Assembly (NCBI GenBank): GCA_030684415.1
Contig: JAUXNL010000451.1
Span: 1-7,399, forward strand
Reading direction: 5' to 3'
Source of the DNA: Moraxellaceae bacterium
GTDB lineage: Bacteria; Pseudomonadota; Gammaproteobacteria; Pseudomonadales; Moraxellaceae
DNA length: 7,399 bases
Below, piece by piece: positions 1 to 5,199 of the stretch (position 1 is its first letter; every line of letters starts with the position of its first letter). The position numbers were made by a program, and so were the translations under genes. The notes beneath the pieces were generated by a model, which did no database searches, was not told where the DNA came from, and saw only the letters and a program-made list of their open reading frames with translations.

Positions 1-623
1 ATGTTGATGGCGAACTCTTTCGTGTCTTCCGGAATGCGCACCTGGCGCTGGGTGAGAATGAATTCGCCGTATTCGCGGTCGAGCGTGAAGCAATCAACGC
101 CCTGCCCCAGCGTCAGCACCAGTTGCGTGGATGGGCCGTACACGGCATAGCCGGCGCAGACCTGTGCGGTGCCGGGCTGCAAAAAGTCGCCGGCGCACAC
201 TTCGTTGTCGTCGGCCTTTTTCAGCACCGAGAAAATGGTGCCGACGGAGATGTTCACGTCGATGTTGGACGAGCCGTCGAGCGGGTCGAACAGCAGCAGG
301 TAATCGCCTTGCGGGTATTCGGTGGGAATCAGGTAGATCTCGTCCATCTCTTCCGAGGCCATGGCGGCGAGCGTGCCATTGGTCTGCTTGGTGCGGATGA
401 GGATGTCGTTGGAAATCACGTCGAGCTTTTTCTGCGCTTCGCCCTGCACGTTCTCGGTGCCGGCACCGCCGAGCACGCCGGCCAGCTCGCCTTTGCCGAT
501 GGCCACGCCGATGGCCTTGCAGGCGCTGGCCACGCTTTCCACGATCAGACGCAAATCGTGGGTGATGACGAGGTTGGTGCGCTGCTGCTCAACGAGGTAG
601 CGGCTCAGGGTGACGCCGTTCAT
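1..623 (-). CDS. fbp: Class 1 fructose-1,6-bisphosphatase, N-terminal part (3' end outside window)
   Basis: Hydrolyses fructose 1,6-bisphosphate to fructose 6-phosphate plus phosphate in the cytoplasm, the committed step of gluconeogenesis (also used in Calvin-cycle regeneration in autotrophs). The 207 visible residues align by eye with E. coli Fbp throughout. ENVQGE lies near residues 57-62, the metal-binding acidic pair SEE at 90-92, and the class signature DPLDGSSNID at 113-122, followed by VSVGTIFS-like and DFLQPG-like segments. The start at 623 (ATG) gives the expected N-terminus, MNGVTLSRYLVEQQ, and has GGAG six bases upstream. Class 1 enzymes are about 330-340 residues, so roughly 125 C-terminal residues lie beyond the left edge. 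The frame is intact. A sigma-70 promoter sits about 50 bases upstream, so the gene need not depend on read-through from the AraC gene on the same strand. Identity is secure. Confidence 0.96.
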   Translation of the reverse strand, partial: MNGVTLSRYLVEQQRTNLVITHDLRLIVESVASACKAIGVAIGKGELAGVLGGAGTENVQGEAQKKLDVISNDILIRTKQTNGTLAAMASEEMDEIYLIPTEYPQGDYLLLFDPLDGSSNIDVNISVGTIFSVLKKADDNEVCAGDFLQPGTAQVCAGYAVYGPSTQLVLTLGQGVDCFTLDREYGEFILTQRQVRIPEDTKEFAIN

Positions 624-673
624 GGCGGGCTCCGGTGATGCAGGTGGGGGATGTCGGACAATCCGGGTGGCGG

Positions 674-702
674 ATTATGGCCCGGAAAGCCGCACAGGCC
701 AA
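674..702 (-). promoter_or_regulatory. Sigma-70 promoter of fbp
   Basis: Read on the minus strand, TTGGCC (702-697) and CATAAT (679-674) are separated by exactly 17 bases. The -10 box matches TATAAT at five of six positions and the -35 box matches TTGACA at four. Transcription would start near 667 and give a leader of about 44 bases before the fbp ATG. Position and orientation fit fbp; the start site is inferred. Confidence 0.65.
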
Positions 703-779
703 CGCGAACCGGCGTTGCCAGCGCTCGTGCCGGCAGACGCGCGGGTCAGGATGGGCAGGGTCCGGCGTCAGAGCCCAGG

Positions 780-1829
780 TCAAGACAGAGGTTTGACGGC
801 GCGGCGCTGGCCGCTGCGCACCGCGTCGCGGTACTGGCGCGGGGTATCGCCGGTCCAGGCCTTGAAAGCGCGGGTGAAATTGGCCGGGTCGCGGTAGCCG
901 AGCCGGGTGGCGATCTGCTCGACACTGAGCCGGCCTTCTGCCAGCAACAGCTGTGCTTCTTCGCGGCGGATGGAGGCGAGCAACTCGGAAAAGCTCACGC
1001 CGTGTTCGGCGAGCTTGCGCTTGAGGCTGCGCGAGGACATGCAGCAGCGGCTGGCCACCGTGTCCAGATCGGGCATGCGCGAGAGGTCTTCGCCCAGCAG
1101 CGCCCGCACACGCGACACCAGCGGCTGGCTCGACAGCGCGGCCAGCTCGCGCTCGCACTGCTCGCGTGCCAGCGCCGAGGCGGTGGCGTCGGCCATCATC
1201 AGCGGCGAGTCGAGCAAGGCGGCGGGAAAGCGCAGTTGGTGCAAGGGCATGCCGTAGCGGATCGGGCAGGGCAACAGGCTGGCGCAGTGTGCGTAATACG
1301 CAGGCTCCGGGTAATTGATACGGATTTCCGCGCCCATGGCAGGCAGGCCGGTGATGTAAGCGCCCGCGTGGCAGAGCCCGACCAAGAGGCTCTCGAAGGG
1401 AAAGGCGAACGGCGGCGCAATGTCGACCATGCTGTCCACCTGCACCACCGCCGTGTCGTCCTCAATAAAGAAGGACAGGCGCAGCGCACCGCTGCGGGTA
1501 GTGAAGTATTTCTCCACCAACATGATGGCTTCGCCAAGCGTGGCGCTGGTCATGACGGCGTAGCCGAGAAAGCCGTGGGCGGAGAGCTTGAGGTGGAGGC
1601 CGAAGTGGTAGCCGAGCGCGGGCTCGCCGGTCAGGCGCAAGGCCTGATCCACGATGGCATTGAACTCCAACGGCGTCAGGCGGGTGTCGGAAGGTGGCGC
1701 CGGCTCCCTTGCCAACACCGTGCCGGCCATCAGCTCTTCCGGGGCCACATGCCAGCGGCCACACAGCTCGGCCAGCAGGCGGGCATAGGTAATGGGGATG
1801 GCGGGCTGGTGCAAGGCGACGGTTGACAT
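780..1829 (-). CDS. AraC-family transcriptional regulator with arabinose-binding-type N-terminal domain
   Basis: A 349-residue one-component DNA-binding regulator. The N-terminal part (about residues 20-205) looks like the PF12625 'arabinose-binding domain of AraC' family. Its typical core GYHFGLHLKLSAHGFLGYA is at 73-91, followed by MTSATLGEA, as in OruR-type regulators. The C-terminal part (about 235-335) is the double helix-turn-helix AraC domain. It contains a CMSSRSLKRKL first HTH, SVEQIATRLGY, and the family signature GYRDPANFTRAFKAWTG, ending in TPRQYR near 334. The ATG at 1829 is preferred over the TTG one codon upstream; a weak AGG lies eight bases before it. No cysteine-rich or membrane segments are seen. 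It is divergent from the three di-iron-like genes and is inferred to control them, sensing an unknown small molecule. Many PF12625 regulators are activators of catabolic genes, but the ligand cannot be read from sequence. No intrinsic terminator follows its stop, so transcripts may run toward fbp. Confidence 0.9.
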   Translation of the reverse strand: MSTVALHQPAIPITYARLLAELCGRWHVAPEELMAGTVLAREPAPPSDTRLTPLEFNAIVDQALRLTGEPALGYHFGLHLKLSAHGFLGYAVMTSATLGEAIMLVEKYFTTRSGALRLSFFIEDDTAVVQVDSMVDIAPPFAFPFESLLVGLCHAGAYITGLPAMGAEIRINYPEPAYYAHCASLLPCPIRYGMPLHQLRFPAALLDSPLMMADATASALAREQCERELAALSSQPLVSRVRALLGEDLSRMPDLDTVASRCCMSSRSLKRKLAEHGVSFSELLASIRREEAQLLLAEGRLSVEQIATRLGYRDPANFTRAFKAWTGDTPRQYRDAVRSGQRRAVKPLS

Positions 1830-1913
1830 CAATCTGGCCTGTTTTGATGGTTATTGGCCTTCGGTGACCTAGGCGGCCCCCGAAAACGCTGGCAATACTT
1901 ACATCACTCAATG

Positions 1914-1941
1914 ACACATTCAACAGAGTGACAGAATGTGT
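1914..1941. promoter_or_regulatory. Inverted repeat in divergent promoter region (candidate operator 1)
   Basis: A perfect 8-bp inverted repeat, ACACATTC (1914-1921) and GAATGTGT (1934-1941), with a 12-base spacer. The same stretch holds a direct repeat, TGACA at 1912 and again at 1929, 17 bases apart. It sits midway between the AraC start and the first paralogue, where a regulator of either gene would bind. AraC proteins more often bind direct repeats, so which symmetry matters is unknown. Function is inferred from placement. Confidence 0.4.
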
Positions 1942-1949
1942 TGATTTTC

Positions 1950-1966
1950 CGCTGACTGGTTCAGCG
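1950..1966. promoter_or_regulatory. Inverted repeat CGCTGA-N5-TCAGCG (candidate operator 2)
   Basis: A perfect 6-bp inverted repeat with a five-base spacer (17 bp overall), nine bases downstream of the first dyad and about 85 bases before the first paralogue's ATG. Compact 17-bp dyads of this kind are typical of dimeric repressors of the TetR or GntR type. As RNA it could also form a short hairpin in the leader. No convincing -10/-35 pair could be placed around it on either strand, so its relation to the promoter is unresolved. Confidence 0.35.
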
Positions 1967-2049
1967 TCCAACGGCCCGCCCGAGCGTCATTCGGGGTGAT
2001 GGCCGCCAAGCGCAAAGAACGGCAGCCGTACCACCACCGGAGACACGAG

Positions 2050-2874
2050 ATGACCGCGCAAGCCCAGATCAAGGCCAGCTTTCCCGTCCGCCGCATGGAT
2101 TTCGGTTTCGAGGGCGTGCCCAAGTACTGGTTCCACAACGACCCGTTCTTGACGCACTTCCTGAGCAACCTGTCGTCCTTGTTCCCGGAAGGTGAGTTCT
2201 TCTTCGTCACCAGCATGCGCAACATCCGCGACAAGATCGATGACCCGGTCATGCAGAAGGAAATCAGCGCCTTCATCGGTCAGGAAGCCATGCACTCCAA
2301 GGAGCACAAGGTCTTCAATGACTACGCCACCGCTCAGGGCATTGACGTCGATTACTTCCATCGTCGCGTCGGCAAGCTGCTCAAGTTCGGCCACAAGATC
2401 CTCTCGCACCGCCAGCAGTTGGCCGTGACCTGCGCGCTGGAGCACTTCACCGCCACGGTTGCCGCCCAGCTCATGCGCCGCGAAGACCAGACCAACGAGA
2501 TGCACGATCCGGTCATGCGCAAGATGTGGCTCTGGCACGCCATCGAAGAGTCCGAGCACAAGTCGGTCTGCTACGACGCCTACCAGCGCTTGTACACCGA
2601 CTACCCGACCCGTGCCGGCACCATGGTGGTCGCCATGATCATCCTGTCCGCCGTCGTCGCCGACCAGCAGGTGCGCCTGATGGCAAAAGACGGCCAGCTC
2701 TTCAACTTCAAATCCTGGGGCAACGGCCTCTGGAAGCTGTTCGGCTACAAGGGCTTCATCACCCAGGTGTTGCCGGAACTGTTCGACTACTTCCGCCCCG
2801 GCTTCCACCCGGAAGACCACGACAGCGAAGCGCTGGAACAGAAGTACAAGGCTGAACTCGGCTTCCAAGGCTGA
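2050..2874 (+). CDS. Predicted metal-dependent hydrolase family protein (PF10118/COG3687), paralogue 1; ferritin-like di-iron ligand pattern
   Basis: A 274-residue protein of unknown function, first of three tandem paralogues. Family hallmarks are VRRMDF near residue 13, FIGQEAMHSKEH at 75-86, CALEHFTA at 128-135, WLWHAIEESEHKS at 160-172 and a C-terminal F-HPE-HDS stretch. Candidate metal ligands E49, E79/H82 (ExxH), E131 and E167/H170 (ExxH) reproduce the E/ExxH/E/ExxH order of di-iron carboxylate four-helix bundles; this reading is my inference, whereas 'metal-dependent hydrolase' is only the family's customary label. A hydrophobic stretch at about 189-204 is too short to call a membrane segment confidently. 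No signal peptide is seen, so it is probably cytoplasmic. The ATG at 2050 has GGAG seven bases upstream and lines up with paralogue 3. An in-frame extension to GTG 1996 or ATG 1999 would add a basic tail absent from the paralogues. Lysine codons are strongly biased (15 AAG, 2 AAA), suggesting high expression. Confidence 0.88.
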   Translation: MTAQAQIKASFPVRRMDFGFEGVPKYWFHNDPFLTHFLSNLSSLFPEGEFFFVTSMRNIRDKIDDPVMQKEISAFIGQEAMHSKEHKVFNDYATAQGIDVDYFHRRVGKLLKFGHKILSHRQQLAVTCALEHFTATVAAQLMRREDQTNEMHDPVMRKMWLWHAIEESEHKSVCYDAYQRLYTDYPTRAGTMVVAMIILSAVVADQQVRLMAKDGQLFNFKSWGNGLWKLFGYKGFITQVLPELFDYFRPGFHPEDHDSEALEQKYKAELGFQG

Positions 2875-2898
2875 GGCGCTGTACAAATCCCGGACAAT

Positions 2899-2946
2899 CT
2901 TGTCATTCACAGGCGCAGTTAATCAAGACTGGCCTGTGGTGACAAG
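2899..2946 (+). promoter_or_regulatory. Long imperfect hairpin between paralogues 1 and 2
   Basis: CTTGTCATTCACAGGC (2899-2914) pairs with GCCTGTGGTGACAAG (2932-2946): seven pairs, a one-base bulge next to a T-G pair, then seven more pairs, around a 17-base loop. No T-run follows on either strand, so it is not a standard intrinsic terminator. It lies 24 bases after the stop of paralogue 1. It could stabilise or trim the 3' end of that mRNA, partly attenuate transcription into paralogues 2 and 3, or be an operator in DNA form. A second, weaker hairpin follows at 2963-2987 (GCCTA...TAGGC with an inner GCT/AGC). Confidence 0.5.
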
Positions 2947-3010
2947 AACTTGGCACCGCGCGGCCTAACGGCTACGCAGCGGTAGGCAAATACTCAAGCC
3001 ATACCGTGCC

Positions 3011-3016
3011 AAGGAG
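3011..3016 (+). promoter_or_regulatory. Strong ribosome binding site of paralogue 2
   Basis: AAGGAG lies eight bases before the ATG at 3025. It fixes the start and shows that paralogue 2 is translated independently of paralogue 1, unlike paralogue 3, which depends on an ATGA overlap. Confidence 0.75.
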
Positions 3017-3024
3017 CCTCCCTC

Positions 3025-3912
3025 ATGAATGCCAAGGTCAACGCTGCGCCGAAGCGCAACTTTCCCAAGCGTACCAACCAGAGCGACATCCAGCCTCGGC
3101 GCATGGACTTCGAGTTCGATCCAGCCATGCCGCGCTACTGGTTCGGTGGCGACCAGTTCAAGACCATCCTGCTGACCGCCCTCTCCTGCACCTTCCCGGA
3201 AGGCGAGCGCTTTTTTGTGCGCTCGGTGCGCCACTACCAGCCGCGCATCACCAACGAAAAACTGAAAGAAGAAGTGAAGGGCTTTATCGGGCAGGAAGCG
3301 CATCACGGCAACGAACATGAAGTGTTCAACGCACTGATGCAGAAAAAAGGCATTCCCACCCAGAAGGTGGTGGACTTTGTGTTCAACGGCATCCGCTGGC
3401 AGGAAAAGCATCTGTCGCCCGAGCGCCGCCTGGCCAAGACCTGCGCACTGGAACATTTCACCGCCATGCTCGCCGAAACCATGCTCGAAGACCCCGAGTT
3501 CTTGAAGGGGATGGACGAGAGCATGTTGCCGCTCTGGCTCTGGCATGCGGTGGAAGAAAGCGAACACAAGTCGGTTGCTTTCGATGTGTATCAGGAGCAA
3601 GTGGGCAACTACTGGGTGCGCACCAGCGAAATGGCGGCGACCACACTCGAGTTCGCCCTGTTCACCGCCTTCCACTACTACCAGTTGCGCTCGGAAATGG
3701 ACGACAAGCCGGACTGGAAGTCGGTAATCAAAGGGTTCAACTGGATGCTCGGCAAGCCCGGCTTCCTGCGCAAGCTTGGCCCGGCGTATCTCTCGTATTA
3801 CAAGCGCGACTTCCATCCGTCGCAGCGCGACAGCCGTCATTTGCGGGAAAGCGGCCTGCGCAAGCTGGCCAGCATGCTCAAGCGCCCGGAGCTGCTGGAA
3901 GTGCTTTCATGA
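3025..3912 (+). CDS. Predicted metal-dependent hydrolase family protein (PF10118/COG3687), paralogue 2; ferritin-like di-iron ligand pattern
   Basis: A 295-residue paralogue of the genes on either side; function unknown. The N-terminus is about 11 residues longer than in the other two and rich in Lys/Arg/Asn (MNAKVNAAPKRNFPKRTNQ), before the shared PRRMDF at 24-29. Candidate metal ligands are E61, E91/H94 (in FIGQEAHH), E143 (in CALEHFTA) and E178/H181 (in WLWHAVEESEHKS), the same E/ExxH/E/ExxH order as its neighbours. The usual EAMH becomes EAHH, which puts an extra histidine beside the proposed site. The C-terminus carries YYKRDFHPSQRDS and a longer basic tail. From EHKSVAFDVYQEQVG onward it resembles paralogue 3 more than paralogue 1. 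The start is fixed by AAGGAG at eight bases. The stop overlaps the next start (ATGA at 3909), so paralogues 2 and 3 form a translationally coupled pair. Lysine codons are 17 AAG and 5 AAA. Confidence 0.88.
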   Translation: MNAKVNAAPKRNFPKRTNQSDIQPRRMDFEFDPAMPRYWFGGDQFKTILLTALSCTFPEGERFFVRSVRHYQPRITNEKLKEEVKGFIGQEAHHGNEHEVFNALMQKKGIPTQKVVDFVFNGIRWQEKHLSPERRLAKTCALEHFTAMLAETMLEDPEFLKGMDESMLPLWLWHAVEESEHKSVAFDVYQEQVGNYWVRTSEMAATTLEFALFTAFHYYQLRSEMDDKPDWKSVIKGFNWMLGKPGFLRKLGPAYLSYYKRDFHPSQRDSRHLRESGLRKLASMLKRPELLEVLS

Positions 3913-4760
3913 AAAAGGCCACGTTCGCCTCCAGCGGCATCACCGTACGGCGCATGGATTTCGATTTTGCCGGCGTGCCACGGTACTGGGTCGACAACAC
4001 CCCGTTCCTGACGCATATGCTGAATGCGCTGTCGGCCACCTTTCCGGTGGGCGAGCGTTTTTTTGTGGAGAGCGTGCGGCATTACCGCGACCGCATCAGC
4101 GATCCGCAACTGAAAAAAGAAGTCAGCGCCTTTATCGGCCAAGAAGCCATGCATGCCAAAGAGCATGACAGCTACAACCAGTATGCGCGTGCCCACGGCA
4201 TCGACCTTGAGCGCATCGAAAAGGAAATTGCCGGGCGCATTGCGTTTCTGCAGAAAAACGCGACGCCCGAACACCAGCTTGCCGTGACCTGCGCGCTGGA
4301 ACATTTCACCGCGATCATGGCCGAGGGCTTTCTCGACAATCCGGAAATGTTCGAAAAAATGGACCCCGCCATGGTCAAGCTCTGGCTCTGGCATGCCGTG
4401 GAAGAAAACGAGCACAAGGGTGTGGCCTTCGACGTGTATCAGGAGCAGGTGGGAGACTACTGGCTGCGGGTGCGCGTGATGGCGTTGACCACGGTGATGT
4501 TCACCGTCAATCAGGCGCGCTTTCAGGCCCGTCTGCTGCGCGAAGATGGTGAGCTGAAGCCGGCCGCCTGGCTCAAAGGCATGAACCGGCTGTGGGGCCG
4601 TCGGGGCTGGTTCCGGCAGATGATTCCGGCCTACTTCGAGTACTACCGCCCCGATTTCCACCCCTGGCAAAGCGATACCCGCGCGCTGCTGGACCACTGG
4701 AAGCGCGAGTTGCAACTGGATGAGCAGGCCGTGCATCACAAGGGCAAGGCAGCCGCCTGA
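3909..4760 (+). CDS. Predicted metal-dependent hydrolase family protein (PF10118/COG3687), paralogue 3; ferritin-like di-iron ligand pattern
   Basis: A 283-residue third paralogue; function unknown. Shared blocks are VRRMDFDFAGVPRYW from residue 13, FIGQEAMHAKEH at 75-86, CALEHFTA at 128-135, WLWHAVEENEHKG at 159-171 and YYRPDFHPWQSDT near the C-terminus. Proposed metal ligands are E49, E79/H82, E131 and E166/H169. Its N-terminal half resembles paralogue 1 (GVP-YW, PFLTH, EAMHxKEH, QLAVTCALEHFTA) and its middle and C-terminal half resembles paralogue 2 (VAFDVYQEQVG, PAY--YY--DFHP). The ATG overlaps the stop of paralogue 2 by four bases (ATGA), and no strong Shine-Dalgarno precedes it, so translation by re-initiation is likely. 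Lysine codons are evenly split (8 AAG, 7 AAA), unlike paralogue 1, consistent with lower expression. No signal peptide or clear membrane helix is seen. It is followed by a strong terminator. Confidence 0.88.
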   Translation: MKKATFASSGITVRRMDFDFAGVPRYWVDNTPFLTHMLNALSATFPVGERFFVESVRHYRDRISDPQLKKEVSAFIGQEAMHAKEHDSYNQYARAHGIDLERIEKEIAGRIAFLQKNATPEHQLAVTCALEHFTAIMAEGFLDNPEMFEKMDPAMVKLWLWHAVEENEHKGVAFDVYQEQVGDYWLRVRVMALTTVMFTVNQARFQARLLREDGELKPAAWLKGMNRLWGRRGWFRQMIPAYFEYYRPDFHPWQSDTRALLDHWKRELQLDEQAVHHKGKAAA

Positions 4761-4786
4761 GCGGAGACGATTTGACGATATGAAGA

Positions 4787-4816
4787 GGCGGCGCTCGATG
4801 CCGCCCGACTGTTTTA
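4787..4816 (+). terminator. Weak hairpin after paralogue 3
   Basis: GGCGGC (4787-4792) and GCCGCC (4800-4805) form a 6-bp GC stem with a seven-base loop, but the short T-run (4812-4815) begins six bases after the stem. It may assist the stronger terminator just downstream or act as an mRNA 3'-end stabiliser. Confidence 0.3.
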
Positions 4817-4826
4817 CCCTCGTTGG

Positions 4827-4863
4827 CCCCGGCGGGTTCCGTTCCCCCCGGGGTCATTTTTTT
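4827..4863 (+). terminator. Rho-independent terminator of the three-paralogue cluster
   Basis: CCCCGG (4827-4832) pairs with CCGGGG (4848-4853). The stem can extend inward by three G-C pairs across a one-base bulge. After TCA comes a run of seven T (4857-4863). This GC-rich stem plus T-tract 67 bases after the stop of paralogue 3 is a textbook intrinsic terminator on the plus strand. It separates the cluster from rep. Confidence 0.75.
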
Positions 4864-4942
4864 GGGGCCGGCCAAGCGGCCAACGGGATAGGGGGGTGTG
4901 CAGGCGGGAGAGAAGGACAAGGCGCCATGGCCACCGTCAAGA

Positions 4943-4972
4943 CTGACGCTGCTGGCCCGCACTCGTTAGAAT
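4943..4972 (+). promoter_or_regulatory. Possible distal sigma-70 promoter toward rep
   Basis: CTGACG (4943-4948) and TAGAAT (4967-4972) are 18 bases apart; the -10 matches consensus at five of six positions and the -35 at four. A transcript from here would carry a roughly 220-base leader into rep containing the hairpins at 4991-5027 and 5032-5060. It is a weak call, since the arrangement could arise by chance. Confidence 0.3.
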
Positions 4973-4982
4973 CGCGCCCCTG

Positions 4983-5027
4983 AAAAGCAAACACCCCCGT
5001 CGTTGCGGTCGGACGACGAGGGCGTGT
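4983..5027 (-). terminator. Leftward intrinsic terminator
   Basis: The arms at 4991-5003 and 5013-5027 form a 13-bp stem with two single-base bulges and a nine-base loop. Read on the minus strand the hairpin is followed directly by TTTGCTTTT (4991-4983). On the plus strand there is no T-run, so it terminates leftward transcription. No minus-strand protein gene lies to its right inside the window, so the transcript it ends must be a short RNA or antisense transcription coming from rep. Confidence 0.6.
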
Positions 5028-5061
5028 GCCGTGCCATGCGATAGGGGGGCGTGCATGGCAT
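4983..5061 (-). ncRNA. Candidate small RNA, about 78 nt
   Basis: Read on the minus strand, a promoter-like pair TTCGCA (5095-5090) and TAGAAT (5073-5068), spaced 16 bases, would start transcription near 5061. The RNA would begin with a hairpin made from the 8-bp repeats at 5053-5060 and 5032-5039 (TGCCATGC/GCATGGCA, 13-base loop). It would end in the terminator hairpin with its TTTGCTTTT tail. Promoter, 5' hairpin and terminator in this order and at this spacing is a standard small-RNA layout. I recognise no known RNA family. A minus-strand ATG at 5061 opens only a 31-codon frame running through the terminator, so a peptide is unlikely. The alternative is that the two hairpins belong to a rep leader on the plus strand. 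Confidence 0.33.
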
Positions 5062-5127
5062 GCGAGAATTCTACGCGCGGTGGGCGCGGTGCGAACTGCG
5101 GCTGATTGTCGCAGCCACTGCGCAGGC

Positions 5128-5156
5128 TTGTCCTCTATGTTGTTGCGCCTTCTATT
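5128..5156 (+). promoter_or_regulatory. Candidate proximal promoter of rep
   Basis: TTGTCC (5128-5133) and TCTATT (5151-5156) are spaced 17 bases apart; each matches its consensus at four of six positions. The start would be near 5163, giving a short leader of about 37 bases before the GTG at 5200. It is a moderate candidate, chosen for its spacing and position. Confidence 0.35.
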
Positions 5157-5199
5157 GTTGCCCCGACTCTTGCCCTGATCGATTACCCGGAAGTGCCCT

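Larger units (their letters stand above)
4887..5055. repeat. Pair of direct repeats, GATAGGGGGG(T/C)GTGCA
   Basis: The 16-base word GATAGGGGGGTGTGCA at 4887-4902 recurs at 5040-5055 with one change (T to C), 153 bases apart, both on the plus strand and both in the non-coding region before rep. The second copy supplies the G-rich loop and right-arm start of the hairpin at 5032-5060. The coordinates span both copies and the sequence between them. Function is unknown. Confidence 0.5.

Noticed and set aside
123..1826. Plus-strand open frames of 171 and 391 codons opposite fbp and the AraC gene
   Set aside because: The minus strand encodes unmistakable FBPase and AraC proteins. The plus-strand translations are repetitive His/Gly/Ala/Val-rich sequences typical of antisense frames.
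1996..2049. Longer N-terminus for paralogue 1 from GTG 1996 or ATG 1999
   Set aside because: The added basic 17-18 residues have no counterpart in paralogue 3, whereas ATG 2050 has GGAG at seven bases and aligns with the paralogue 3 start.
2951..2966. TGGCAC-like box suggesting a sigma-54 promoter before paralogue 2
   Set aside because: The -12 GC/TTGC element is missing at the required spacing.
1987..4739. Three long minus-strand open frames (about 290-307 codons each) lying exactly opposite the three paralogues
   Set aside because: They are antisense shadows of GC-rich, codon-biased genes. The plus-strand frames carry conserved family motifs and ribosome sites, while the antisense products are low-complexity His/Val/Gly/Leu-rich text with no recognisable domain.
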